This document shows, piece after piece, positions 1-12,661 of a stretch of DNA of 64,000 bases (position 1 is the stretch's first letter; the number at the start of each line of letters is the position of its first letter). This DNA comes from Lumbricus terrestris (lineage: Eukaryota > Annelida > Clitellata > Crassiclitellata > Lumbricidae): the NCBI GenBank assembly GCA_949752735.1, contig OX457037.1, positions 38,284,596 to 38,348,595 on the forward strand. Reading direction: 5' to 3'. Under the pieces are notes generated by a model. It worked only from the letters and a program-made list of their open reading frames with translations, made no database searches and was not told where the DNA came from. The position numbers and the translations under genes were made by a program.

Positions 1-63
1 TGAGTGTCTCTTTACATTTCCACACATTTGATGTATACGTTGAATGTGATTACTACTTTCTAG

Positions 64-2894
64 GCTGAACCTCGTCCAGCGAGTGCTAGAGCAAGACCGT
101 GAGTTACACTACATTGCGTGTGATTGCCTTATGTTTCATTCTATTTCTTGGGTTACAATATGATGGTTTTGTATCATACCATCTGGCATGGCAACTGATT
201 CATGAAAGGTTTGCCTTGAAACATGCTGTGTAGCATACAGCTTGTAATCATCTCAACAAGTCCCTTATTGAAAGGATAAAAATGATGTTTTAGCAAAATT
301 TCCACTTCCTTAAAGCAGTTTCTGATCGCCCAGACAATTCTTGTGATTTACGTATAATATGTTGGGTAAAGGTAGTTGGATTGTCTTTTATAACTTGTAT
401 TATCTCAACACGGCTTAAAATTGTGCTTTTAGACCATGAGAAAATTGAGCATTCTGAAATAATTTAATTGGCATCGCTACTCTGATTATGTCATTGAATA
501 TAAAGTTGCATAGCAGATTCCTCAAATAAAACCTTTTGGAAGAGCACAAAACTAAGTTTGTCATCTGTTTTATGATCTGAGCGAAGTCATTTCTCTTTCT
601 AAGGAAGCCTTTGCCTGCTGCACCAGTTGGCATGACAGCAGCAATGGCTGCAATTGGAGCAGTCTCACCAGTGACGGAAGCCAAGAAAGAAACGAAATGG
701 ATGAACAAGAAGATGGATAGCGTTCTCTCCAGTCTAGAACTTGAAGCTACATTGAAAAGCGGTAAGGTGTAAGTCTTATTAAAGCAAAGTATTGATGTGA
801 CTCAATTGCTTGCTAGAAGATTAGTTTAAACTCCTTTAAATCTATGCTTAAAATAGACTTGTTCTCTAGGGTTAATGCCGCCTGTTAGCTGCTTTCTAAG
901 GCAGCCTTGCAACACCATGGCCGTCTTACGGCGCCATATAAATTGTCATAATTATTCTAAGACCACATGTAGTTCTAATGCTATATAGTTAGACCACAAT
1001 AGCCTGCAAATGCACAGCCACACATGTATTTTTTGAAAAATTGTATTTTAATGTCTCCTTTGCCACAACACAATACTCGATATGGATCCAAAATCCTATA
1101 CTAGTGAGCATCCTGGTGTAGTCATTTCCAAACTTGTTTTGTATGCACTTATCTGGACACTTATTGTAGCACTTGTTAAGTAACTCACGACGGTGGCAGT
1201 TATGCTTCTCCATGTTGCACTGTTAGACTTCTGCTATCGGTATTTATTGGGCTTGTGATTCTTAATATCACGGTAGATTTTTCTATCTATTATTATCCCT
1301 CATGCACACACATCCCAAAAATCCAGAACTAGTCTAAAGACCACTGGCATTACATTATGATACGGCATTGTTCACGGCATCCTGCCTCTTGCCTAGGTGT
1401 AGCGTCCCAAATGTGACTGCTGTTCCTTTTTTCAAGCACATACATGTTATAAATGTCTACAAATTGCTTATTTATCTGCAGACTGATGACTGACTCCACT
1501 TCATACTCGTTTGTTCACTTACTAATTTTAATTTTAGATGAGAAATCTCAGGCTGCTGACGCAAGGAATTGGCCTACAGGACATGGAACCATAGTAGACA
1601 TTCTAAGTCATCGTCAATTGTCGCGTGAAGGTAAATTTTTCTTACTAAAATTGTGCAGGTGTTGTACAAATTAGATGCAGTTTTACATCTGCCTAGGTAT
1701 TATTGCTGTTGTCTTTATTTGCAATTGCACAAACCACTATGTCTGTCTATAACTCTTAGATTGCATGTAAAATAGCCATATTATATACAGCGGTTGTTAG
1801 TTATAATTGAATAGATTGGCATTATTCTTTCTGTTTCTTTTATTAGATAGCATATCTAAAGCCAGCGACGCAAGCAATTCCACTGAGGGTGTCGTGGCAC
1901 CACAGAAAGTCTTTCAACCGGGCAAATCAGTTTTGCAGAAGTCAATGATGCAGAACCTTAAAACAGGAAAATTTGATGCAATAAACGTCAAGCTTCTTCG
2001 TACGTGTTCTGAACCGGATCTTGCCACGCTTTTGAACGCAAAACCTTTTAACCTGGATAAAAGTGATTCGAGTCCCAACAACAAACGTACACTGCGGAGA
2101 GCTGACAGTCTAAATGCGGTTGACGAGGAAATTATTGAGGCAAGTCTCTAACCATTTTCAGTATCTGTAGGATGTGTACAACAGTTTTATTTTGCCGTGC
2201 TGAGGTGGGGAGCGCCTCTGAGTATTCCCCTTGAAGAGGCGCTATATAAATGCATATGAATGAATGAATGAATGAATGAATGAATGAATGAACTTGACAG
2301 TGATAATATTCATGTTCTATCAATTTCTTATTTCAATATCATAAAATTTCAAATGAACTCTTGCAATTTTTCAATATTTTATATCTTAAAATTTATGATT
2401 ATAGTATTGTTTCCTGTCCTCGATCCTATGATATGTTAAGTTTTACAACAGTAATGATTCTCATATGCTTTGGTGCAAAGGTTCTAGTTTTCAATCACTG
2501 ATATTATGGGAGATGTCCTATTGTCCTTATATAAGTCCTGTCGTGGTTATGGATTCTCCAGGCATATTTTACTATACTTTTAGAACGGTACTTTCACTGA
2601 AATTGCGTGGCAAGTTTTTCTTAGATGTCTTGAAAATATTCTATATTAATTATTAAAACAATTTATCAATGATATCTTAATTATTAAATTGTTATATTGT
2701 ATTGTGTTGCATTTTGATATTTATTAAACCCCTGAAGCAGCCCTGATGAAACAAAGTGGCATTACCATATGAAGAATTCTTCTTACGCATTGTTTTCACT
2801 TATCATGTATGGCTGTGACTAGTTGACTTTAGTGGTAGACTGTTCTAAGTGTTCTTCCCATTTTAACAGTGAAATCGCTCTGTCAACCTACTGT

Positions 2895-2960
<66 letters not shown>

Positions 2961-5900
2961 GTAATAATAATAATAATAGTAACGATGACAATTTCTATGG
3001 TGCTGTAACACAGCCATGCCCTTACAAGGGCGCCTCACATACAACTAACAGCTGTGGCTTGGTGATTTTTTACATTGGCCTATACTATATAGTACTAAGT
3101 GTCTTGACAGATTTTAGATGAGGATTCAGACTCCGAAGGTGACAGTTGTCTTCAATATTCACTAGCCGACATCGAGGTTGTTGCAGAAGCGTTGGATAAA
3201 GAAGATGCTGGTGATGATGATGAACAAAGCAGCTGCAGCAGTGATGATGACTCCGAGTGAGAGAAATTTAATTGTCACAAATAGATCTGAATTTCTTGTT
3301 GATGTTCTGTTAATGTTGGTTCTGCTTTATCGTAATCGTAGTCATAATTTTGATTTTAAAGTGCCACTTCAAGAGACAGATTGTAACTGATTAATGCACG
3401 ATATTATGGTCATGATTCCATAGATAGCATTAGATAGCACTGCCATAGTCAACTCTGATGCATATGAATGCATGTATCTTTAGTTTTAAGTGAGTAAGTT
3501 CTACGTATCTTCGTTGTGATTCCTAACAATCAATGCTATTGCAACTTTGAAGTTATTGCTAGACAATTTAGCAGTAAATCTGCCATTGATCTGAAAATTT
3601 GGTTTTAAACTGTACCAACACATTATCTAGTGCCTGTATAGAATCTTTCAGAAGTGTAAACGTTACTTATGGTCTCCAGTGATGAAATCATAATTGACAT
3701 TTTCAGCGAAGATTCAGATGATGAAGACATGCAGACGCTTCGGGAAAGTATGGCCAGTATTCTGAAGAGTCCCAGCAGCAAAGGTTCTTATTTGATTTAA
3801 TGATAATAACGTTAAAGATGATGATATTAGGAGCAGCAAAACTTTGTCATCAATAGCATTGGTATTAATAAAACATGGGCACGATATCTGTTACACTGTT
3901 TCATCAGTATCTTTTCAAGTATAATACAGTACATTTTGTGCTGAGTAGTCAATCTGCAAATGGTGCTATATATAAATTTATAGATACAATACAATACGTT
4001 GCATTCTTATGAGCTGGTTCAGTGGTTCTTAAGGATTTGCTCAACCATTTAATAACAGAATTCTTCTTTTAATTATGCATGTTGATGCAGATTAAGGGAT
4101 ATATGTGTATTTGTTTCAGTTTAAACCATCAGTCGCTAGCTGTGTTATTTCAGAATGTGTATTTAACGAGAAGTCTGGTGAAAGTGCATTATATTATTGA
4201 CCAACGAAATACTTGGCATCAAGCAATATGCATTGAATGTTATTGCATGATAACATTAATAATAATATCATCTACAACAAAAGCTTCTTTTTTAATCGTA
4301 CTGACTGCTACAGATGTGAAGATGATTAAATAATTATGATAATAAAAATAATAAATAATAATAATAATTTGTTTTAACCTTTTCGAATGCAGAAATAGAA
4401 AACAACACAAATCCAGAAAATTTTATGTTTTCTTTTCCAGCAGTCTCCAAACATTTTTAGGTCACCTGAGGGATACTTCATACCATGGGTATTAAGAAAT
4501 AATTATAATATTGTATTATGATGATGATGATGATGATGATTATGATGATGATGATGATGGTGGTGGTGGTGACGGTGACGGTGACGATGATGATGCACAT
4601 TAATGCAACCAACTATTGTTTTATATTTGCTATATTTGTGTCCTGTATTTTCATGGCTACAAGAGTTACTTGAGAAAAAAGCTCAGAATATTGTAATTAC
4701 GGTAGAAGTATTAATAGAATAAGCATTTTGTGTATAGAAGATTTGTTTTTTTAATGCAGATTCTGGTGATGAGGAAACTATTGAACCGAAAAAGAAGACT
4801 TCAAAAGAAAAGAGAAACAAAAAAGAAAGAAAGAAGAAAGATTTCTTTGAAAATGAGTGAGTAATGCAACCAAGTGTTTGGGAGTAATCTAAGGGAAAGC
4901 CCAGGGTTGACGGTTTCAGACCTTTTGTCAATTACCAGTACTCAAAAGGCTTTACAGTCTACTTTAAGTGCCCGAAAGCACAGATGCATGTATACATGTT
5001 TACTTACTAACATGCAATTACTACATCATGTTCTATGTAAATGCTTGTTTCTGCTTTATGTAATGTAATGTAATTTGCTACTTCCATAGCACCAGTCACA
5101 GAAGTTTCCATTCAGTTGCACTCCAGGAGTGAATATCGAGGAGAAGAAATAGGTTTTAATAAAGAGACAGAGCATCTTTGCTTTATGTATTTGTTTGAAA
5201 GAACAAGTTAGTACAAGTTGGTACTTACTGGTAACACAACAATGCACTTTTTCAGTCTTATTTTTGATGGTAACATTGAAGAAAAGGTTTCAAGATTGAC
5301 AGTAATTAATTTGAGAGTGGTGTGAAGATTTCAGTGAAGGGTTTTATTTGAAGTTTTCCCGCGTTGCGGTTACATTGTTGTGGAAGTATCTGTCAACTGA
5401 AACACATTGTCTTCAACGGAATTATTGTTGATTGCAGCAGATAATAAAAGCACTTATATTTTACCGTGCATTATCAGCCATACATTACCTTTTATTGTAT
5501 ACCTTACGCCAAGGGTGGATGCAGAAATTTTCGAAGGGGGGCCAAAATTTTCGGTCTTGTTAGGACAGGGCAAAAATTTTGTCTTCTTCGTCACCAAAAA
5601 ATCTTATGACTTTTTCTTAGTCATTCGTCCATTTTCCAGGAAAAAGGTACCATTTTGGCCCCAAAATAGTTGATGACCTTTTTTTAGTTGTCAGTCGTCA
5701 TAGTATCATAGTCGGGAGTCATGGTATCCTGCTTTTCTCTCCCGCTGCGTTTATTTAATGGCTTGTTGAACACGAAATGAAATGGGGGCCATGTCCCATG
5801 CAATTTTTAAATGGGGGCCGCGGCCGGATTGACCCCCTCCTGGATCTGCCCCTGCCTTACGCTGCCTTTCCTTACATTATTTTACGTTGCTTTGGTGTAC

Positions 5901-8797
5901 ATTGTTAAACAGTGTCCTTCAGTGCCTTGCTTTGCCATTAAGAAATTGGTTCTTCCAGGCCATTGCACTGGCTTTACCCTGTTACCTGCGATTTCTCATT
6001 CAGCCAGTGGCTCTTACAACTTAATAATAAATAATATTTACTTAAATATTTTTTTTTCTTTAAATGTTGCTTTGATTAAGTTTGCCTTACATTGTTCTAC
6101 CATTAAGGTATTCTGGAGCATGGGCACCCGCAGAAATTTTCGCAGGGGGGGGCAAAATTTTTACGATAGTCACGATCAAATTTTGTAGTAGCAAGAGCCT
6201 GAAAATGCAATGCTGCATGGAAATTAGGAATACGGGTATTTTTCAAAGAGGTTTCTTATGCAAATTTCTCAGTGTCATTTTGTGCATAATTTTTAATATG
6301 AATAGTTTCCTTAGAAATTTGGTACAAATCAAATAGCAGATCTATGTTAAAAAGTAGTTTCCTAAGGGTGCGCTATATAATTCCAAAGAATGAACGAATG
6401 ACTAAATGAACGGAAAAGGTGTCCGTTTGCAAGGGGCAATTGCTCCTTTAGCTGCTTCTAAAGCGCCGCTCGAAAGCCAATTGCAGGGCACCAGCAGTTT
6501 CACATGTTCTGCATCGAGTCAGAAGCCTATTCCCAAGAGTAGTCAGAAAGAGGTCCAAGTCTGGTAGCCAGAGGCCAGAGTAACTGTTAATGCGGGTATC
6601 GTTTAGGAAGGTGGAGATCTGAGGATCAGATTAGTGTGGGTATCAATTCTTTTTAACAGATCTCTTTGTCAGTTTTGGGTGTAAATCCTGAGGCGTGATA
6701 ACCAGAGCCAAGTTTATATACAGTATGACCTTCATGAATTCTGTACTGGCAGATTGCAAAATGGACAAAATGAAGCCTGACTTATAGCGGACTTGGTTTA
6801 TATAATTACAATGCTGGTGAATAAGCAGATCTCCCTGATGAAATTTCAGTGTACTTTGAGAAATTTTCAAATTTTTGCGTTAGTATTTAACTTTTTGCAG
6901 TTGTGATTAATTGCATTACAGCTGGATTCCACTTAAGTAGGCCATAATCGATAGGCCTGCTGTTTGCTTGGGTGCCCACAGGAAGGTTGAAAGCCAATGG
7001 TCATTGTAAGAATTTTTAGAAAGAGCTTGAACATGCAAGGCAGAAAGTTATAAAAGCATGTCTATTTCTATAGATATATCTAAAATGTGGATTTCTGACT
7101 TTCATTGTCTGTATCATTCGTATCAATGGTGCAATAATGCAAAGAAATTTGTTAAAAACCCAAAAGTAGTAGTTAAAAAACATAGGTTTCAATTTTCCAG
7201 GGGGGGGGCAAGTGCCCCCCCTTGCCCCTATGTGCGGGCGCCCATGTTCTGGAGTGTTTAAATGCAATTAATAGTAATTCATGTATCGTATTTTATTTTG
7301 CAAAGTTCACTCGGAAGCAATTCGTCTCTGAACGACCTGCAGAATATCAGAGAAACAATGAGAACTCTTCTTCTAGTGTCAGGCAAAAAGGAAGGTAAGA
7401 GCATACACCGGTAGTTGTAAAGCAAGGCTCGACTAAAAATTCCATTGTGATGGAAAATGAGGAGAGTGCATCGGGTAAAGACGATGAACTCAGAAACGAG
7501 CGGGTAGTATTTGACTGTTTTTGTGGAAACAGTCATGAAAGTATGGTTGTGAAGAATTGCAGGGAGTGACCATCATTGAGCAAAAGAAATGTTGGCTGTT
7601 CTAATGTGATGTGGCAATGTAATGTAATGTAAAGATAATGTGATAATGCGTGTGCCTTCTTGTAGCCTGCACATGTGTACATCCAGCATTAGAAAATAAT
7701 GAGATTGGTATAATGGTAGAGAGTAGTTCCAGAGATGCCAAACCATTGAGGAGTCATATATGGTGGAGGCTGTGATCAATGGTGTCCAATATGACAGAGA
7801 TGTCAAGGAAGCAGAGATAGGAGACTTTCTGATGGCTGACTGCAGAAGCCAGTCTATTGTATGGAAAGTGGAATTTCTGCGGAATTGTGTTTAGTGAAGC
7901 CAGACTGGTGGGAGTTGTGGGGTCAGCAGTTTAGCCAGGCAAGGACAATTTGTTTAATTAAATTAAATAGAAATGAAAGATTGGAAACGGAAACGTAGTT
8001 AGATAGGTTCCTTGTCAAGATTTCTTTTTGAGAAGGGGAGCCATGAGTGGCCCATACATGTCAAGGTGGTTGGAAAGTGTGGAACCATAGCAATTTGGAA
8101 TGTTATCAAGGGAATAGGGGAGGTTAAAAACCTGTTGGGAGTTGAGGATATTTTTGTTAAGGCATGTTTTCAATGAGTGAAAGAATGTAATAAAGCAAAA
8201 TACTTAATTCGAAGTCAGCCATGATCAAGTAATTACTAGGAACAGGGTGTGGCCACGTGAGATATGTGAAGGAAGCAGCAAAAGGGATGAGAAAGTTAAG
8301 GGGCGTGTTTTTTGTCAGTTAGGTAGTTGCTTGTGCAAAAGGCGTCACGTGTGAAGGTTGATTTTCTACTTTTTCAGCAGAAAAATTCCCGACGATGATT
8401 GACAAAGGAGATTCCAAAACTGCATTGTCTTCGAGTAAATTTGGAAATGGTGTGACTCAAGGTTAGTCTTTTTGTACCATAACTGAAGTGGAATTCTCTG
8501 TTTAATATATATTCTTCTGGCTCAGAATAGGGGATCTAGTCAATCTACATTACAGTGCAAATGGCAGGGCTTAAAGTGTGGCTGGACGGTCATGGACGGC
8601 GTCCATGCACTTATTTTAAAATATGAATGCTGTCCTGCCACTTATTGGGCAGCACAGTCTGAAAAGGTAAGGGGCGTCCAGGCACTTCTTTTGGAAAGGT
8701 AGCGGGTGTCCAGGCACTTATTTTCCCACACTTTAAGCACTGGCTAAAGGTCACCGTGAGAAGACAACATAATTGAACATATACATTGAAAAATACT

Positions 8798-8829
<32 letters not shown>

Positions 8830-11800
8830 ATAAATTTATATAGCGCCCCTTCAAGATCTCTACTCAGAGGCGCTCCCAACCCAGGCCTGGTCAAAGAGAA
8901 AGGTCTTAAGAAGACGGTAGAAAGAGCCAGCAGAGTCACGGGGAAGCGAACGGAGAGCCGCAGGGAGGCCATTCCAGATGGCTGGACCCACCACGGAAAA
9001 TGCTCTTCGCTGCATAGTAGCGGTACGACAAAAAGGGACAAGATAGTCACCGCGGGCAGCTGACCGCAGCGAACAACGGCCCAGAGAAACCGAGACTGGA
9101 GTAAAAAGCTCACATAGGTAGGATGGAGCTTGAGACAGAATGCAGCGCCAAGCTATAGACGAAACTCTATAAGCAATGCGTTGCTGCAGTGGGAGCCAGT
9201 GGAGGTCGTCCCTCATGAAGGCAGAAACGTGAGCAAACCGGGAGATGCCACCAACCAAGCGTGCTGCAGATCGAAGGACCCTAACCAAGGAGTTCAGACG
9301 GACCTGTGGGAGGCCAACATAAAGAGAGGAGCAGTAATCTAAGCGGCTGCAAACAAAGGCATGGACAAGAGTAGAAGATGCAGTGAATGAGAGAGAGCGA
9401 GCAACGACACGCAGCTGTCGAATTTGATAATAGCAGGCACGTGACAGGGAAGAGATGTGCTTAGAGAAGGAAAGTTCTTGGTCCAAGATGACCCCAAGGT
9501 CTCGAACAGAGGTAGAGAAGGTTATAAGGGGAAACTCATGTGCGAGAGCAGCCAAGTCAATCTTGGCCAGCTGCTGGCGAGTTCCCAGCCATATGAATTG
9601 CGTCTTCAGAGAGTTGAGTCGCAGTCGATTTGACGAAAGCCAAGAAGTAAGGGTGTTAGAAGCACTGACCATAAGGCGGACAGTTTTGGCTGCGTCCACA
9701 GCAAAGCAATGGCCATATGATTGGACATCATCAGCGTAGGAGTGGCTTCGCAATGAGCAAGAAGCGAGCAAAGAGCCAATGTCTGCAGTGAAAAGAATAT
9801 AGAGCAAGGGCCCTAGAACAGAACCCTGCGGAAGGCCCACTGGAACGGGGATCCAAGGGGAACGGGTGGAGTGAAAGACAGTGGAAGAGGAGCGGTCTGC
9901 TAAATAAGATGTGAGCCAGTCAAGGGGCAGAGCAGAGATGCCAAAAGAAGTAGAAAGCCGATGAATCAGAATATCATGATCGACAGTGTCGAAAGCAGCA
10001 CTCACGTCGTAGAGAGCCAGAAGAGTTACCTGCGATTTGTCAATTGCATTGTAAACATCAGAAAGAAGATGAAGAAGAAGGGTCTCAGTGGAGTGTCCCT
10101 TGCGAAAGCCAGATTGGTATGGTGGAAGAAGCATATTCAAGTCCAAGTACCTAAAAAGCTGAATAGCAACAAGCTTTTCAATAATTTTAGATACAAAAGT
10201 AACATTAGCTATAGGCCTATAGCTAGACGGCAGAAGAGGGTCAAGTCCCGGCTGCTTCAGGATCGGCGTGATGATTGACCGCTTCTGGGATGCCGGTAGA
10301 ATGCCATCACGAAGAGAGGCATTACACATGAGAGTCAGGAAAGGAAGGAAGATGTCGATGGATTCCTGTATGAGGAACGGTGGCAAAGTGTCCAATTCAG
10401 AGTACTTTGGCGGAGAGGAGAGGATGAGGCGACGTAACTCGAGCTCAGAGACGAGGTCGAGGCTGGAGAGACGGCAATCGGTAGGAGCGCATTCAGGAGG
10501 TGGAAATCCATCTGTTTCCCGACGCACCGTGTCGATCTTGGAAGCAAAATGGCTGGCGAAGTCAGCTGCTGTAAACGGTGGAGGCGTTGCGGTAGAGGAA
10601 GGTTGAGGTCGCCCCAGGAGATCCTTGAAGGTGGACCATAATCGTCTGGCATCTCCAGCGTTGGAAGAGATCTTACGCTCCCAATACTGACCCTCTATCT
10701 CCCTGAAGCGACTGTGCATGGAGCGCACGGATCGGACCCACTTCAGATGATGATATTATGCTGATGTGTCTGCCATTTAGGCAAAGATTTACAACATCAG
10801 TGCTATTTAATTACAGTTGTTAAGCTGTACACCATTAAATTCCTTTCCATGAGGTAACTGTTCATAAATGAGGGTTCTTCGCAAATGTTTTCAGTTTCAA
10901 TGAATTTATTAAAAGAAATTTTGTGGCTACTTTTATGATCACCTATTGATTCATGACACAACATTGTTATTGATAATTCTAATGATCTTTGACTTTTGAC
11001 AGGTGGAGATGATGGTGATGATGATGAATTCTTTGAAGATGTTGATGGTAATTCTGAGATGGATGCCTCACAGTTGGAGGAAGCACATGCAAAGCTGGAG
11101 AAAGAGCTTGGCTGTGAACTATTCAAAAAAGTCTATAAAACCGTGCAGGTGAGTAATTTGTGTGTGGAACTTGTGTTAATTATTTGCTTGTTTTAGTTTG
11201 ACCCTCTATTAACGGCAAACTGATTTGTAGGTTACGCCACCCATGAATGATGCCAGGGACCTCAGGGTAATGGTAATATTTGATTCGGAATTCTGTCACA
11301 ATAGGTTTAACAATGGGTTGGTATTGATTAGAAATATGTTTTGACAATTTTCTGTAACTTAATAATTAATTTTAGCAAATTACAAGACATGGGAAAGATT
11401 TGTGAATTGAATTATACATAAACAAACATCACATCAATGTGGCTGAAATGGATAAAAGAAGAAGATGAAGAGATGTCCTGTACTGGTAATTGGATTCATG
11501 CCAGTTTAGTCACTGTCATGCTGGCCTGTCAGTCTATTATGTTTGAGATTCAAATGTGCCATGGCAGAATAATGCTTTAAGATTTGTGCCATTGGACATG
11601 ATAGCCTACTTAAGTGAGCAGCACTTTCACCTCACAGAAGAATCGAACCCACGTATTCCACATTGCAAGGCGACCTCTCATACCGATCAGCTAAATCATG
11701 AAAGAGAACATTTTCAACATCGAGCAGACATTCAGTCTGATTTAACAATGTGCCACCGCAGAGAAAGCTTTCTGGAATGGAGTGACTAAGAATTGGACCT

Positions 11801-12581
11801 GTCTATATTATTTACTGACCAAAACAATATGCACTTGTCAATAAAGTTAAGAAAACCGTAAAAACCTTGAAGAATTTAAGGTGAATGAGCATAAGAAAAT
11901 AAAAACGTAGTATTTGTTCGGTAGGTACTTGTTAATTGGGTTTATTTATTTTTAAATCATAAGAAAATAGCTACATATTAATAGCATTCACGATTTCACG
12001 TACTAGTGAAACTGGGTAAATTAGAACGTGTTGAATTTTTTCCAAAAAAAGAGGACAAATATCCAAATTCTGAGGTTTTACCCAAAACCACCACTGGAAC
12101 TGTGAAAGTCCCTTGGATCCTCGGCCTTGCCATTCCTAAACTTGTGACTCTGCCAATGCCACTGCTAGCAACAATATTATAATGTGTATCATTTTGCGAC
12201 AGTTTAAGCTTATTTTAGCTAATTATCTCTTTTGTTTATGTATTTGGAATAGTATGAACTTCAAAGAGAGGATGAGAAGTTTGAAGATGGATTAAAACAG
12301 GCCACAAAGCTTCTAGGTCCTTCGAAAGCCAACCTTTACCCAGCTATACTCAGGCTTGTCAAAACAGCTACTGAGGCATCTGGAGAAGGTGGGTTGGATG
12401 TTGGTTTGAATTACATTCCTGTACAGCTGAGCGTCATGCAGTCATATATTTTAAATTTATATTGCAAAATACTAAATACTAAATTTATATTGCAAAATAC
12501 TAAATACTAAATTTATATTGCAAAATACTAAATACTAAATTTATATTGCAAAATGCTGAACATAGCATTATTATTATGATT

Positions 12582-12661
<80 letters not shown>

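Noticed and set aside
2205..2245. GCGCCTCT...AGAGGCGC hairpin as a transcription terminator
   Set aside because: It recurs at LINE and SINE 3' ends across the window on both strands, so it belongs to the repeats.
9961..10606. Plus-strand ORFs opposite the LINE
   Set aside because: Shadows of the minus-strand reverse transcriptase frame.
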